64,000 bases of DNA from an uncultured Pelagibacteraceae bacterium (GTDB lineage: Bacteria; Pseudomonadota; Alphaproteobacteria; Pelagibacterales; Pelagibacteraceae). The notes under the pieces were generated by a model that saw nothing but the letters and a program-made list of their open reading frames with translations, was not told the origin of the DNA and made no database searches. How positions within the stretch are numbered: the first letter of the stretch is position 1; every line of letters begins with the position of its first letter. The stretch covers positions 1-64,000 of the forward strand of contig CACAFC010000002.1 in NCBI GenBank assembly GCA_902531765.1, written 5' to 3'. Of this stretch, positions 47,607-58,845 are shown piece after piece. The translations under genes and the position numbers were made by a program.

Positions 47607-47696
47607 GGAGAGGTGGCCGAGTGGTTGAAGGCGCACGCTTGGAAAGCGTGTAAAGGGGAAGCTCTTTCATGGGTTCGAATCCCATTCTCTCCGCCA
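47607..47696 (+). tRNA. tRNA-Ser (anticodon GGA)
   Basis: The acceptor GGAGAGG pairs with TCTCTCC (one G-T wobble). The anticodon stem CACGC/GCGTG closes TTGGAAA, giving GGA. A long class-II variable arm follows and the T-arm reads GGGTTCGAATCCC. The G73-CCA is encoded. The length is 90 bases. It is the boundary between the glycan genes and gyrB. Confidence 0.97.
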
Positions 47697-47698
47697 TC

Positions 47699-47735
47699 AA
47701 ATAAGCCTTGATATATCTATCTTATTTAAGATTTT
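47699..47735 (+). terminator. Weak terminator candidate after tRNA-Ser
   Basis: AAATAAG (47699-47705) and CTTATTT (47721-47727) form a perfect 7-bp inverted repeat around a 15-base loop, soon followed by ATTTTTATT. The stem is A/T rich and the loop long, so it is only a candidate. Confidence 0.3.
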
Positions 47736-47757
47736 TATTGGATATTTGTAATTATAA

Positions 47758-47788
47758 TTGAGCAATTTTTATCAAAAAATGTTATAAT
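47758..47788 (+). promoter_or_regulatory. Candidate gyrB promoter
   Basis: TTGAGC (47758-47763) and TATAAT (47783-47788) are separated by 19 bases, a somewhat long spacer. The -10 lies 22 bases before the gyrB ATG, so this gene would have a short leader, unlike the TATAAT-N8-ATG genes. Confidence 0.4.
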
Positions 47789-47807
47789 TTTTTTTTCCTT
47801 AATTTAA

Positions 47808-49868
<2,061 letters not shown>

Positions 49869-49871
49869 ATT

Positions 49872-51152
49872 ATGAAGTTTTTTGAAACTTCTAAATTTCA
49901 TACTTTAAAAAAATCTACTTATATTTCTTTAAGATGGATCGGTATAATAGGCCAATTAATTTCAGTTTACATTGTTTATTTTTTTCTAAATTTTGATTTT
50001 AATTTTATTTTATCAAATATAATTATCTTTATTGGAATTTTAAGTAATTTTTATTTGATTTTCATTTACAATAAAACGCAACTTTCTGATAGATCAGCAC
50101 TAATTTTTCTGATGATTGATATATTTCAATTAGGTTCTTTAATATATCTAACAGGAGGTATCGTAAATCCTTTTGTAATTTTTTTATTAATTCCTAGCGT
50201 GTTTGCGTCATCAAATTTAGGCATTAGAACTAATTTATTTCTCGTTATTACAACAATATTAATGATTATATTTCTGACATTTTATTCAGAGGATTTACCT
50301 GCGCCTTTAAACAACCACTTTCATGTTGATCCTTATTATTATTATTCAATTCCAATCGCTTTTATAATTGCTCTTATCTTTTTGAATTATTTTGCGATAG
50401 TATTTGGTTCAGAGTCTAGAAAAAGAAAAGAAGCTTTAAGTAAAATGGAGGAAATTATGGCTCAAGAACATGAGATGCTATCTTTAGGAGGTCAAGCAGC
50501 AGCAGCAGCCCATTCTCTTGGAACTCCTTTATCCACGATTAAAATTATTTCACAAGAGTTAAAACAACAGTTAAAGGACCATAAAGAACTGACTTCGGAC
50601 ATAGAATTATTATCAAGTCAAGTTGAAAGATGTAATCAAATTTTGAAAAGGTTGTCTCTAAATCCTATTGAAGAAGATGATTTTATAGATGAGGACTTAA
50701 ATTTTAAGAAATATATAAATCAAATTGTTAACTCATTTGAACAAACAAGTAATAAAAAATTTATCTTAAATTTTGACCAAGATTCGAGTCCTAGAAAAAT
50801 TCCAAAATCAATAGAGATTATTTATGGTTTAAGAAATTTTATTGGAAATGCAAATAAATTTGCTAAAGAAAAAATATTTATAACCCTTAAGAGTAACAAT
50901 GAATATACTGAAATTACTATCGAAGATGATGGTGAAGGATATCCTGGAGAGATATTGTCGAAAATAGGTGAACCTTATTTAAGATCACTTAAGAATCAAG
51001 ATAAAAGTCAATCGGGTTTGGGTCTAGGAATATTTATAGGTAAAAACTTACTTGAAAAAAATTTTGCGTCTTTAAATTGTGAAAATTCTAAAACAAGAAC
51101 TGGGGCTGAAGTGAATATAAGATGGAAAAATCAAGATTTAAAAAAAATTTAA
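49872..51152 (+). CDS. regB: RegB/PrrB/ActS-type redox sensor histidine kinase
   Basis: This 426-residue membrane kinase has six N-terminal hydrophobic helices containing GGIVNPF (residues 95-101), the ubiquinone-binding GG-x-x-NPF motif of RegB. The phosphoacceptor H-box is [14 protein letters not shown] (His214). QVERCNQIL further on probably holds the redox-active cysteine of RegB proteins. The C-terminal ATPase has NANKFAKE and GLGLGIF. Its usual response regulator RegA/ActR is not adjacent. It starts four bases after gyrB and overlaps convergent cobT. Confidence 0.9.
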   Translation: MKFFETSKFHTLKKSTYISLRWIGIIGQLISVYIVYFFLNFDFNFILSNIIIFIGILSNFYLIFIYNKTQLSDRSALIFLMIDIFQLGSLIYLTGGIVNPFVIFLLIPSVFASSNLGIRTNLFLVITTILMIIFLTFYSEDLPAPLNNHFHVDPYYYYSIPIAFIIALIFLNYFAIVFGSESRKRKEALSKMEEIMAQEHEMLSLGGQAAAAAHSLGTPLSTIKIISQELKQQLKDHKELTSDIELLSSQVERCNQILKRLSLNPIEEDDFIDEDLNFKKYINQIVNSFEQTSNKKFILNFDQDSSPRKIPKSIEIIYGLRNFIGNANKFAKEKIFITLKSNNEYTEITIEDDGEGYPGEILSKIGEPYLRSLKNQDKSQSGLGLGIFIGKNLLEKNFASLNCENSKTRTGAEVNIRWKNQDLKKI

Positions 51153-52948
51153 TGTAATTTTGCTTTTTTATCAAATAATGAGCTTAATTGGGAAATCATT
51201 ACATCACCAAGCTCATTTACATCAGTGATCTTAATTGCTCTTTTATAATATCTAGAAACATCATGACCAATCCCTATAGCTAAAATTTCTATTTCAGATT
51301 TATCCTCTATAAACTTAACCATTTTTTTCAAATGTTTCTCTAAAAAATCTCCTGAATTTACTGATAAGGTTGAGTCATCAACTGGCGCGCCATCTGAAAT
51401 TACCATTAAAATTTTTCTTTCCTCTTTTCTTTTCTTTATTCTATTGAAAGCCCATGTTATAGCCTCTCCATCTATATTTTCTTTTAGTAAACCTTCTTTC
51501 AACATTAGCCCAAGGTTATCTTTTGCCTGCCTCCAATGAGTATCAGCCCCTTTATAAATAATATGTCTTAAATCATTCAATCTTCCAGGTATCTTTGGTT
51601 TATTATTTTTATTCCATAACTCTCTACTTTGGCCACCTTTCCAATTTTTAGTTGTGAACCCTAATATTTCTACTTTCACCGAACAACGTTCTAAAGTTCT
51701 AGAGAGAATATCAGCGCAAATAGCTGCAATTGTAATTGGTCTACCTCTCATTGAGCCTGAGTTATCAATTAGGAGTGTTACTACAGTGTCCTTGAAGTCT
51801 AAATCTTTTTCCTTCTTAAAAGATAATGAATTATATGGATCCATTATAATTCTTGGTAACTTTGAACTATCAAGTAATCCTTCTTCTAAATCAAACTCCC
51901 AAGCTCTGTTCTGTTTTGCCAACAATTGTCTTTGAAGTTTATTAGCAAGTTTAGTTATAACATCTTGAAAACCAATTAATTGTTGATCTAAAGTTTTTCG
52001 AAGCTTATTTGCTTCATCTGCATTTTCAAGATTTTCAGCTTTCGTAATTTCATCAAATTGTGTGGTAAAAATTTTATAATCTACATTAATATCATTTAAG
52101 TTTTTCTTTTGAAGAACTTGCTCAGAGTTTTGCTCGTCTGATTCTGTATCTACAAGTTGTTCATCCAATTTATATTCATCAATGTTATAATCTGAATCTA
52201 AACTTGCTTCTGCTTCATCTTGCTTATCAGGATCTTTTTTGTCCTCATCCTCACTAACATCATTTTCACTTGACTGATTTTCTTGATTATCCTCTGGGTT
52301 TTCATCCTTTTTTTCCTCATTTTCCTCTGATTGAAAAATGTCCATTTCTTGTAATATCTGTGAGAACTTAGAACTATAAACATTTTGATCCTCTAAATTT
52401 TGTTTAAAAAATTCTATATGTTCAAAAATTGATTTATCAAAATCTTTCTCCCAGAAGTTTAACATTTTTGATGTTAAAGCATTGAGTTTGATATTGTGGA
52501 AGTTTTTCAGCATATATAATTCAAAAGCCTCAACTACAGGCACATCATCTTTGGATTTAATTTGATCTTTTCTTTTGTAATTAATTAATTGAGTATAGTT
52601 ATCTCTTAAATTTTTATCTATTCCTTTTAACATTTTTGACCCCAATTTTTCGTATCTTATTTTCTCTGTAATTGTATAAAGTGATTTACATGATGAGCTT
52701 GACGGTAAATTTTTCTTAAATATTGACTCATTAGAAAATTTTTTTTTAAGAGCTCTCGAATCTGTTTCCGCTCTAGCTTTTATAAAATCGTTTTTCGAAT
52801 TTAAATTCTCTAGTTCAATTAAATCTTGTTTTTCAGAACTTTTAATATTTTTTTTAGGATTGATACCCAAATCATCTGATATTACTCGTGCTGTAGAAGA
52901 TAGAGCTTGTCTAAGCTTTTCCTTTAAACTCTCAGTTTTGTTATTCAT
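51149..52948 (-). CDS. cobT: CobT-like cobaltochelatase subunit (von Willebrand A domain)
   Basis: This 599-residue protein is the VWA partner of the CobS AAA+ ATPase. It has an N-terminal helical domain, a strongly acidic linker (residues 205-265, rich in Glu, Asp and Asn) and a C-terminal VWA domain with the metal-dependent-adhesion motif [10 protein letters not shown] near residue 395 and [10 protein letters not shown] near 515. In aerobic B12 synthesis CobN-CobS-CobT inserts cobalt. No cobN or other cob gene is in the window. It overlaps the cobS stop by one base. Confidence 0.9.
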   Translation of the reverse strand: MNNKTESLKEKLRQALSSTARVISDDLGINPKKNIKSSEKQDLIELENLNSKNDFIKARAETDSRALKKKFSNESIFKKNLPSSSSCKSLYTITEKIRYEKLGSKMLKGIDKNLRDNYTQLINYKRKDQIKSKDDVPVVEAFELYMLKNFHNIKLNALTSKMLNFWEKDFDKSIFEHIEFFKQNLEDQNVYSSKFSQILQEMDIFQSEENEEKKDENPEDNQENQSSENDVSEDEDKKDPDKQDEAEASLDSDYNIDEYKLDEQLVDTESDEQNSEQVLQKKNLNDINVDYKIFTTQFDEITKAENLENADEANKLRKTLDQQLIGFQDVITKLANKLQRQLLAKQNRAWEFDLEEGLLDSSKLPRIIMDPYNSLSFKKEKDLDFKDTVVTLLIDNSGSMRGRPITIAAICADILSRTLERCSVKVEILGFTTKNWKGGQSRELWNKNNKPKIPGRLNDLRHIIYKGADTHWRQAKDNLGLMLKEGLLKENIDGEAITWAFNRIKKRKEERKILMVISDGAPVDDSTLSVNSGDFLEKHLKKMVKFIEDKSEIEILAIGIGHDVSRYYKRAIKITDVNELGDVMISQLSSLFDKKAKLH

Positions 52949-53922
52949 TAAATTTGAATATTTAACAAGGACTCTGGTAATTCCTCACCAAAACATCTTT
53001 GGTAATACTCTGCAATTATATTTTTTTCAATTTCATCACACTTATTTAAAAAAGTCACTCTAAAAGCATAACCTGTATCTTTAAAAATTTCTGCATTTTC
53101 AGCCCAGTGTAAAACTGTTCGTGGACTCATCACTGTAGATATATCCCCAGCTATAAATCCCTTTCTAGTTAATGATGCAACTTTAATCATATTTGAAACT
53201 TTTTCTTTGCCTTTTGCATTATCTAAACTTTTATTTTTTGCTAGGATAATTTCCATTTCTTTATCAAGGCTAAGATAATTTAAAGTTGTAACAATATTCC
53301 ATCTATCCATTTGTCCTTGATTTATTTGTTGCGTCCCATGGTAAAGTCCTGTTGTATCTCCTAAACCAACAGTGTTAGAGGTTGCAAATAATCTAAAAAA
53401 TTTATTTTGTTTAATTACTTTATTTTTATCTAAAAGAGTAAAATTACCTTCTGCTTCAAGTACTCTCTGGATAACAAACATTACATCAGGTCTTCCGGCA
53501 TCATACTCATCAAACACTAAAGCCACAGGGTTTTGTATTGACCAAGGTAAAATCCCTTCATTAAATTGTGTAACTTGTTTACCATTTTCTAAAACAATCG
53601 CATCCTTACCTATCAAATCTATACGACTTATGTGACTGTCTAAATTTACTCTGATGCATGGCCAATTTAACCTTGCAGCAATTTGTTCTATGTGAGTAGA
53701 TTTTCCTGTTCCATGATAACCTTGAACCAGAACCCTTTTGTTAAAAGCAAAACCTGAAATAATTGCCAAGGTAGTATCACGATCAAATTTATAATTTTTA
53801 TCAATTTCTGGCACATATTCACTTTTTTTTGAAAATGCATCCACCTCCATATTAGAATCTATCCCAAAAGTCTGTTTTATTGAGAGTTTTATGTCAGGTT
53901 GGTTGTTTATATTTGGTGTCAA
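52948..53922 (-). CDS. cobS: CobS-like AAA+ ATPase of cobaltochelatase
   Basis: This 324-residue AAA+ protein has Walker [10 protein letters not shown] near residue 68, Walker [12 protein letters not shown] near 130 and the sensor [11 protein letters not shown] near 180, then [11 protein letters not shown] and a MoxR-like lid. It matches CobS in length and order. It probably remodels a partner through CobT. The stop of the upstream dnaJ-like gene overlaps its ATG by four bases. See the finding on whether it still serves cobalamin. Confidence 0.92.
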   Translation of the reverse strand: MTPNINNQPDIKLSIKQTFGIDSNMEVDAFSKKSEYVPEIDKNYKFDRDTTLAIISGFAFNKRVLVQGYHGTGKSTHIEQIAARLNWPCIRVNLDSHISRIDLIGKDAIVLENGKQVTQFNEGILPWSIQNPVALVFDEYDAGRPDVMFVIQRVLEAEGNFTLLDKNKVIKQNKFFRLFATSNTVGLGDTTGLYHGTQQINQGQMDRWNIVTTLNYLSLDKEMEIILAKNKSLDNAKGKEKVSNMIKVASLTRKGFIAGDISTVMSPRTVLHWAENAEIFKDTGYAFRVTFLNKCDEIEKNIIAEYYQRCFGEELPESLLNIQI

Positions 53923-54440
53923 TTTTTTTCTCTATAAGTATTTTTTAACTGGGTGTAAGCCAAAGTTATTGATTTAAGTTTTTCTTCAAATTTTTTGTTA
54001 CCAGAATTCATATCAGGGTGAAATTTTTTAACAAGTATTTTAAATTTATCATAAATTTTTTCCCATTTAGACCCTACTGAAATACCTAATATTTCAAAAG
54101 CTTTGATGTCTTTGTGATTATATATAAATTGTCCCATGTGATTAAAATCATTTTTTAACTTTTCTTTATCAAGGTCATCTCTCAAAGTATTGTTCCACAA
54201 GACTTTAAAAAAGTTATCTGAAGAACTAAAACTTTGCGTAGGTTTATGCCAAACCATATCTGATTTTAAAAAGTCAATTACTTGATCATCATTCATGCCT
54301 GAAAAATAATTCCAATTCTTATTGAATTCTTTGACATGATTTAAACATAACAATCTAAATTTTTTACTATTATCTTTTTCAACTGGTGCTTTATATTCAC
54401 CAATTTCATTGCAATTATCCCAGTCACAGATATTTTTCAT
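53919..54440 (-). CDS. J-domain protein
   Basis: This 173-residue protein has an N-terminal zinc-ribbon-like region ([15 protein letters not shown], later [11 protein letters not shown]) and a C-terminal J domain ([20 protein letters not shown]...[11 protein letters not shown]). The HPD tripeptide needed to stimulate Hsp70 ATPase is present. This gene type lies next to cobS-cobT and bolA in many alphaproteobacteria. The client is unknown. A TAAAAT lies six bases before its ATG on this strand. Confidence 0.9.
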   Translation of the reverse strand: MKNICDWDNCNEIGEYKAPVEKDNSKKFRLLCLNHVKEFNKNWNYFSGMNDDQVIDFLKSDMVWHKPTQSFSSSDNFFKVLWNNTLRDDLDKEKLKNDFNHMGQFIYNHKDIKAFEILGISVGSKWEKIYDKFKILVKKFHPDMNSGNKKFEEKLKSITLAYTQLKNTYREKN

Positions 54441-54456
54441 GATATAATTTTATCAA
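54441..54456. promoter_or_regulatory. 16-base divergent start region for dnaJ-like and bolA
   Basis: Only 16 bases separate the two ATGs. On the plus strand TATAAT (54443-54448) is followed by eight bases and the bolA ATG at 54457. On the minus strand TAAAAT (54452-54447) is followed by six bases and the dnaJ-like ATG at 54440. Each -10 overlaps the other, so upstream promoter parts must lie in coding sequence. Confidence 0.5.
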
Positions 54457-54717
54457 ATGAATATAGATGAATTAATCACAAACGTAAAAAAAAAAATAGA
54501 AAAAAATATTATTATTGAAAATATTTTAATTGAAGACAAAACATTTTTACATAAAAATCATCCAGGACATGAAAGTAATAAATTTCATTTAAAAATAACT
54601 ATCAAGTCTGAAGAGCTAAAGAAATTAAATAAAATTGAAAGTAACAAAAAAATTTATAAAATATTAGAAAGGGAATTAAAAAATCATATTCACTCTTTAC
54701 AAATTTTAATTAATTAA
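54457..54717 (+). CDS. bolA: BolA-family protein
   Basis: This 86-residue protein has the BolA pattern: NILIEDKTFLHKNHPGHESN near residue 24 (with the conserved H-x-x-H-x-x-H-like spacing), then the FHLKITIKSEEL beta strands and HIHSLQILI at the end. BolA proteins bind monothiol glutaredoxins and act in iron-sulfur trafficking or transcription. A grxD partner is not adjacent. It overlaps aroB convergently by 12 bases. Confidence 0.86.
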   Translation: MNIDELITNVKKKIEKNIIIENILIEDKTFLHKNHPGHESNKFHLKITIKSEELKKLNKIESNKKIYKILERELKNHIHSLQILIN

Positions 54718-55812
54718 TCTTTTTTTCAAAAAAAGTTTTATAGTGGCATGAGAAAATTCCTTTTCAATTATTGGACCACCAATTTTTCTTATAAGCATAA
54801 GCTTGATATTTTTTGAATTATTTTTTTTGTCCCTGATCATAAAAGATATGATCTGATTAATTTTTTTTATAGTAAAATAATTTTGAATAGAATCTGGAAA
54901 ATGAGAATTATTGAGATGTTTAATCGCAGAATTAAATTCTTTATAGGTAATCAACTTTTTATTATGACTAAATTCAAACGCTGATTTCATACCTAGAATT
55001 ACTGCCTCTCCATGATTTAATCTTTTAGAAAAATTTAAACTTGCCTCGTATGCATGAGCAAAAGTATGACCAAAATTTAAAATTTTTCTAAGATTTTTTT
55101 CTTTCTCATCCTTTTCAACTATTGATTTTTTGACTTTACAGCTTTCATGAATAGATTTTTCAATAGTTGGAGACTTAAGTTTAAGTATTTCATTAATATT
55201 TTTATCCAAGAAATTATAAAATTTTTTATTTGCAATTAATGCATGCTTTACTATTTCCGCGTAACCACAAACTATTTCTCTCAAAGGAAGACTTTTCAAA
55301 AAGTCTACATCACTGATAACAATTTTAGGTTGATAAAAAGTTCCAATTAAATTCTTACCTTGAGATGTGTTAATACCTGTTTTACCACCAACAGATGAGT
55401 CTACTTGCGATAGCAATGTTGTTGGAATATTTACAAACTTTAAACCTCTTTTGAATAAACTCGCAGCAAAACCTGCCACATCACCAGTAATTCCTCCTCC
55501 AATAGATATTAAACAGTCATCTCTTGAAAAATTTTTCTTAAGTAAAAGATCTAAAATTTTACTAACATTTTTCTGATTTTTATTTTTCTCATTGGCATTA
55601 TAAATAAATTTGTAAAGCTCATATTTCTTAAGGGAGTTTACAATTTGTTTGATATATCTATTTGGAATATTTTTATCTAAAACTAAAAAACATTTTTTAA
55701 AGTCTATAGAATTTTTTTTTAATATATGTGATAAATTAGAAATTAAATTTCTACCGATTATAATTGGATATTTCTCAGAATTAGTTTTAACTATCAGTTT
55801 AATTGGCCTCAT
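54706..55812 (-). CDS. aroB: 3-dehydroquinate synthase
   Basis: This 368-residue enzyme closes DAHP to 3-dehydroquinate in the shikimate pathway. It has the glycine-rich NAD loop SIGGGITGDVAGFAASLFKRG near residue 105, PTTLLSQVDSSVGGKTGIN near 132 and the metal site LNFGHTFAHAYE near 247 with catalytic histidines. The length is typical. It overlaps the aroK stop by 14 bases, forming an aroK-aroB operon. Confidence 0.97.
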   Translation of the reverse strand: MRPIKLIVKTNSEKYPIIIGRNLISNLSHILKKNSIDFKKCFLVLDKNIPNRYIKQIVNSLKKYELYKFIYNANEKNKNQKNVSKILDLLLKKNFSRDDCLISIGGGITGDVAGFAASLFKRGLKFVNIPTTLLSQVDSSVGGKTGINTSQGKNLIGTFYQPKIVISDVDFLKSLPLREIVCGYAEIVKHALIANKKFYNFLDKNINEILKLKSPTIEKSIHESCKVKKSIVEKDEKEKNLRKILNFGHTFAHAYEASLNFSKRLNHGEAVILGMKSAFEFSHNKKLITYKEFNSAIKHLNNSHFPDSIQNYFTIKKINQIISFMIRDKKNNSKNIKLMLIRKIGGPIIEKEFSHATIKLFLKKRLIN

Positions 55813-56311
55813 AAATATCTATTATTTTTTTTGCGATTTGTTTTTTTGTAAAATTCTCACAATCTATTTTATACAGTGCTTTAGAATAAATAACTGAACG
55901 TTTTTTTATGATTTCTATTAGTTCATTTTTAGTGGAATTAACCGCTAATGGTCTTTTTTTGCTGTTTTTAATCCTTTTTACCAATGTATCGATATTCCAA
56001 TTAAGCCAAAATGATAAATGACTTTCTAGAACCTCATTTTTAATTTCTCTAGTTATAAACGCTCCTCCGCCAAGTGCAATTACACCCTTTTTACTTTTTA
56101 AAATATTAAGAGTTGTCTTTTTTTCAATATCCCGAAAAGCGACTTCTCCTTTTATTTCAAAGATTTTTGATATTTTCATTTTTTGATCATTTTCAATTAA
56201 TTGATCGATATCAAAAAAGTTAAGATTTAGTTTTTTTGAAACTATAGAGCCAATAGAGCTCTTTCCAGAACCCATCATTCCAATAAAAACTAAATTTTTC
56301 TTAGATTTCAT
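55799..56311 (-). CDS. aroK: Shikimate kinase
   Basis: This enzyme phosphorylates shikimate. The track's ORF starts 63 bases earlier, but the family start is MKSKKNLVFIGMMGSGKSS, giving 170 residues. The P-loop GMMGSGKSS is near residue 11, the DIDQLIE shikimate-binding region near 34, and GGGAFI near 80. The RPLAVNST lid segment is present. It is the first gene of the aroK-aroB operon. Confidence 0.95.
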   Translation of the reverse strand: MKSKKNLVFIGMMGSGKSSIGSIVSKKLNLNFFDIDQLIENDQKMKISKIFEIKGEVAFRDIEKKTTLNILKSKKGVIALGGGAFITREIKNEVLESHLSFWLNWNIDTLVKRIKNSKKRPLAVNSTKNELIEIIKKRSVIYSKALYKIDCENFTKKQIAKKIIDIYEAN

Positions 56312-56368
56312 AAGTTTCTTTATTGAAAAAACACAAATATGTCTTAATTTGAAATTAATTAAACCTAT

Positions 56369-56548
56369 ATGCAATTTACAAGAAAAACAAGTTATAGCAA
56401 AAGTATAATTGGATTATTGATAAAGTTATTTATAATCACAATTGTATTTATTGGAGTAGTTATTCTTTTAAATAAATTAGACTTCCCGGCACCAAAAAAA
56501 TCAATTGAAAAAATAATCCCTAATGAAAATTTTAAGATTGTTAAATAA
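56369..56548 (+). CDS. 59-residue single-pass membrane protein
   Basis: This small ORF is absent from the track. It reads MQFTRKTSYSKSIIGLLIKL, continues with one hydrophobic helix (about residues 13-34) and ends with a hydrophilic tail containing FPAPKKSIEKIIPN. The basic head and the helix suggest an inner-membrane anchor with a periplasmic or cytosolic tail. Its end overlaps the start of the 590-aa gene by 26 bases, which supports both as an operon. I do not recognise a named family. Confidence 0.6.
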   Translation: MQFTRKTSYSKSIIGLLIKLFIITIVFIGVVILLNKLDFPAPKKSIEKIIPNENFKIVK

Positions 56549-58295
56549 AATTTATTTATCAATTCTGATTATTTTTTTCCTTTCAATAGTCAATTCTTTT
56601 TCACAAGATGAGCCTGTAGATATATGGAATATCGATAAAGAGCAAATACAAGAAAATTCTGAAAATAAGGAATTAATTTCAACTTTAGAAAGTGAACTTG
56701 AAACTGAAAAAATTGATGTTTTTAATATGCAAACTAAAGATAGATCTGATTCAATTAAAGTTGATGAAACTCTAAATTCGAAAGAAATTAAAATAATAGG
56801 TCTCTACGATCCAGAAGATTTTGGATTAAAAATTGATATGTGGTCGAATTCTAATGGTGATCAATTAAAATACCTTTTCTCTAATTTAGCTAAAATAAAC
56901 TTATCACGAGATGCTTCAGAACTTATGAATATTGTTTTATTAACTAATGCTTATTATCCCAAAAAAAATATTAGTGAAAAAGATTTTTTAAGAATCAAAT
57001 CAGATTGGTTGATAAAACATAATGACTTAGAGCTGATAGAGGAGTATTTAATCAAGAATGATATTTTAAACTTCCACCCTAAACTAAGTAAATATCTAGT
57101 TGATAAGTATTTATCCGAATCTAAGCTTGATAAAGCTTGTAAAATCTTTTTAAATAATTCAGAACCAATTAAAAATAATTATTTGTCAAAGTTTAATATC
57201 TATTGTTTGATAAACAATGGAAAAAAAGATGAAGCACAATTAATTTTCGATTTAAAAAAAGAATTTGGTTTTAATGATCAGTATTTTGAAAATAAACTAA
57301 ATTATCTTTTTGGATATACAAATGAAATTGATAAAACTATTTCTGAAAAAAGTATTCTAGAGTTTCATTTGGCCCATAAAACAAACCCAGAATTTTCCTT
57401 TGAACCAAAAGAAAATACTAATCCATTAATATGGAAATATCTAGCTGCTTCAAATTTATTATACCAGACTAATGAAATTGACTTGGATGAATTAGAAAAG
57501 ATTGAATTAATTGAGTATGCCACACATAACAAGAATTATCTTGAAGATGATTTATTTCAAATTTATAAAAGATTTCAGTTTACGATTGATCAATTTTTAA
57601 ATGTTAAAACAGTATTCAAATCCTTAACTAATGTTGAGAGTAGGGCACTTTTATACCAAAGTGTATTACTAGAATCTGACATAAATAGAAAAATAGAGTT
57701 AATGAAACTTTTAAAAGAAGTATTCATCAAGGATAAAATTGGTAATGCTTTTGAGGAAAAACTAAAAGATCTGTTACAAGATATTGAATTAGATCAAATT
57801 TCATCAAAGCATACCAGTTTCTATCTAGAAAATATTAATACTGACGAAAAAAAACAAACCAAAATAAAGTATAATGATGATCTTTTGCATCAATCAAAAC
57901 TTATAAAATATTTTAATGGAGATTATAATCAGACAAAAATAGAAAAAGATCTCAACAATTTTCTTAAAAAAATAAAAAAAGATAAAAAGTATTCAATTTC
58001 AAAAAAGGATATCATTTTAATCGAGTCATTAAAATCAGATGGTATAAAAATTGATAAAAAATATGACAATTTATACAAAATTCTAGAATCTGAAATGCCA
58101 ACAGATATTCAAGTCATGATCAATAATAATGAGTCAGCTTCAACAATTCTTAGAATTATAGAGGTTATTGGTCAAGATGAGCTGAGTACTTTAGATGAGG
58201 ATACCTTATTTTTTATAATAAGTGCACTTAATCAATTAAACATAGACTCTTTACGAAATAAAATTCTATTAAAAGTTCTTCCTTTAAAAGTTTAA
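56523..58295 (+). CDS. 590-residue exported helical protein of unknown function
   Basis: I do not recognise this protein. It has a signal peptide (ILRLLNKIYLSILIIFFLSIVNSFS) followed by an acidic, low-complexity region (about residues 30-85), then a long largely helical body with repeated Leu/Lys/Asp heptad-like segments (for example HNDLELIEEYLIKNDILNFHP). This resembles TPR/HEAT-type solenoids. No catalytic motif is visible. Position between aroK and def in an alphaproteobacterial core block, and the overlapping 59-aa membrane gene, suggest a conserved envelope role. That is inference. Confidence 0.7.
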   Translation: MKILRLLNKIYLSILIIFFLSIVNSFSQDEPVDIWNIDKEQIQENSENKELISTLESELETEKIDVFNMQTKDRSDSIKVDETLNSKEIKIIGLYDPEDFGLKIDMWSNSNGDQLKYLFSNLAKINLSRDASELMNIVLLTNAYYPKKNISEKDFLRIKSDWLIKHNDLELIEEYLIKNDILNFHPKLSKYLVDKYLSESKLDKACKIFLNNSEPIKNNYLSKFNIYCLINNGKKDEAQLIFDLKKEFGFNDQYFENKLNYLFGYTNEIDKTISEKSILEFHLAHKTNPEFSFEPKENTNPLIWKYLAASNLLYQTNEIDLDELEKIELIEYATHNKNYLEDDLFQIYKRFQFTIDQFLNVKTVFKSLTNVESRALLYQSVLLESDINRKIELMKLLKEVFIKDKIGNAFEEKLKDLLQDIELDQISSKHTSFYLENINTDEKKQTKIKYNDDLLHQSKLIKYFNGDYNQTKIEKDLNNFLKKIKKDKKYSISKKDIILIESLKSDGIKIDKKYDNLYKILESEMPTDIQVMINNNESASTILRIIEVIGQDELSTLDEDTLFFIISALNQLNIDSLRNKILLKVLPLKV

Positions 58296-58318
58296 AAATT
58301 AGTTTATTTATTTATCTA

Positions 58319-58843
58319 ATGAGCATTAAAGACATAATTACGGTTCCTGATGAAACCTTAAAAAAAATCTCAGAACCGTTAGAAAAAGTTAGCACTAACG
58401 AAAAAAAACTTATTAATGATTTATTTGACACAATGTACGCTTCGAAAGGCATCGGATTAGCTGCAGTACAAATAGGTATCCTGAAAAGAATTTTAGTAAT
58501 TGATGTATCTACTAAAGATGAAAAGAGGGAGCCTTTAAGTTTCATAAATCCTATTATTAAAAAAGTTAGTAATGAAACCTCAATTTATGAAGAGGGTTGT
58601 TTATCAATTCCAGATACATTTATAGAGATTGAAAGGCCAAAAATTTGTGAAGTGGAATATATTAATATAAATGGAGAAAAAAAAAATTTAAAATGTGATG
58701 GTCTTTTATCAACTTGTTTACAACATGAAATAAATCATTTAGATGGAAAATTAATAATTGATCATTTATCAAAATTAAAAAGAGATATCATCATTAAAAA
58801 AATTTCAAAAACAAAAAAAAATCCTGACAGAATATTAGTTTAG
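58319..58843 (+). CDS. def: Peptide deformylase
   Basis: This 174-residue metalloenzyme removes the N-formyl group from nascent proteins. All three family motifs are present: GIGLAAVQIG near residue 42, EEGCLSIP near 92 (metal Cys) and QHEINHLDGKL near 133 (metal His pair and catalytic Glu). It is a type I enzyme in length. It is followed three bases later by fmt, the usual functional pair. Confidence 0.97.
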   Translation: MSIKDIITVPDETLKKISEPLEKVSTNEKKLINDLFDTMYASKGIGLAAVQIGILKRILVIDVSTKDEKREPLSFINPIIKKVSNETSIYEEGCLSIPDTFIEIERPKICEVEYININGEKKNLKCDGLLSTCLQHEINHLDGKLIIDHLSKLKRDIIIKKISKTKKNPDRILV

Positions 58844-58845
58844 AA

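Noticed and set aside
41215-47696. Integrative element inserted at tRNA-Ser
   Set aside because: No integrase gene and no direct repeat of the tRNA 3' end was found at the other boundary, so only a variable segment is claimed.
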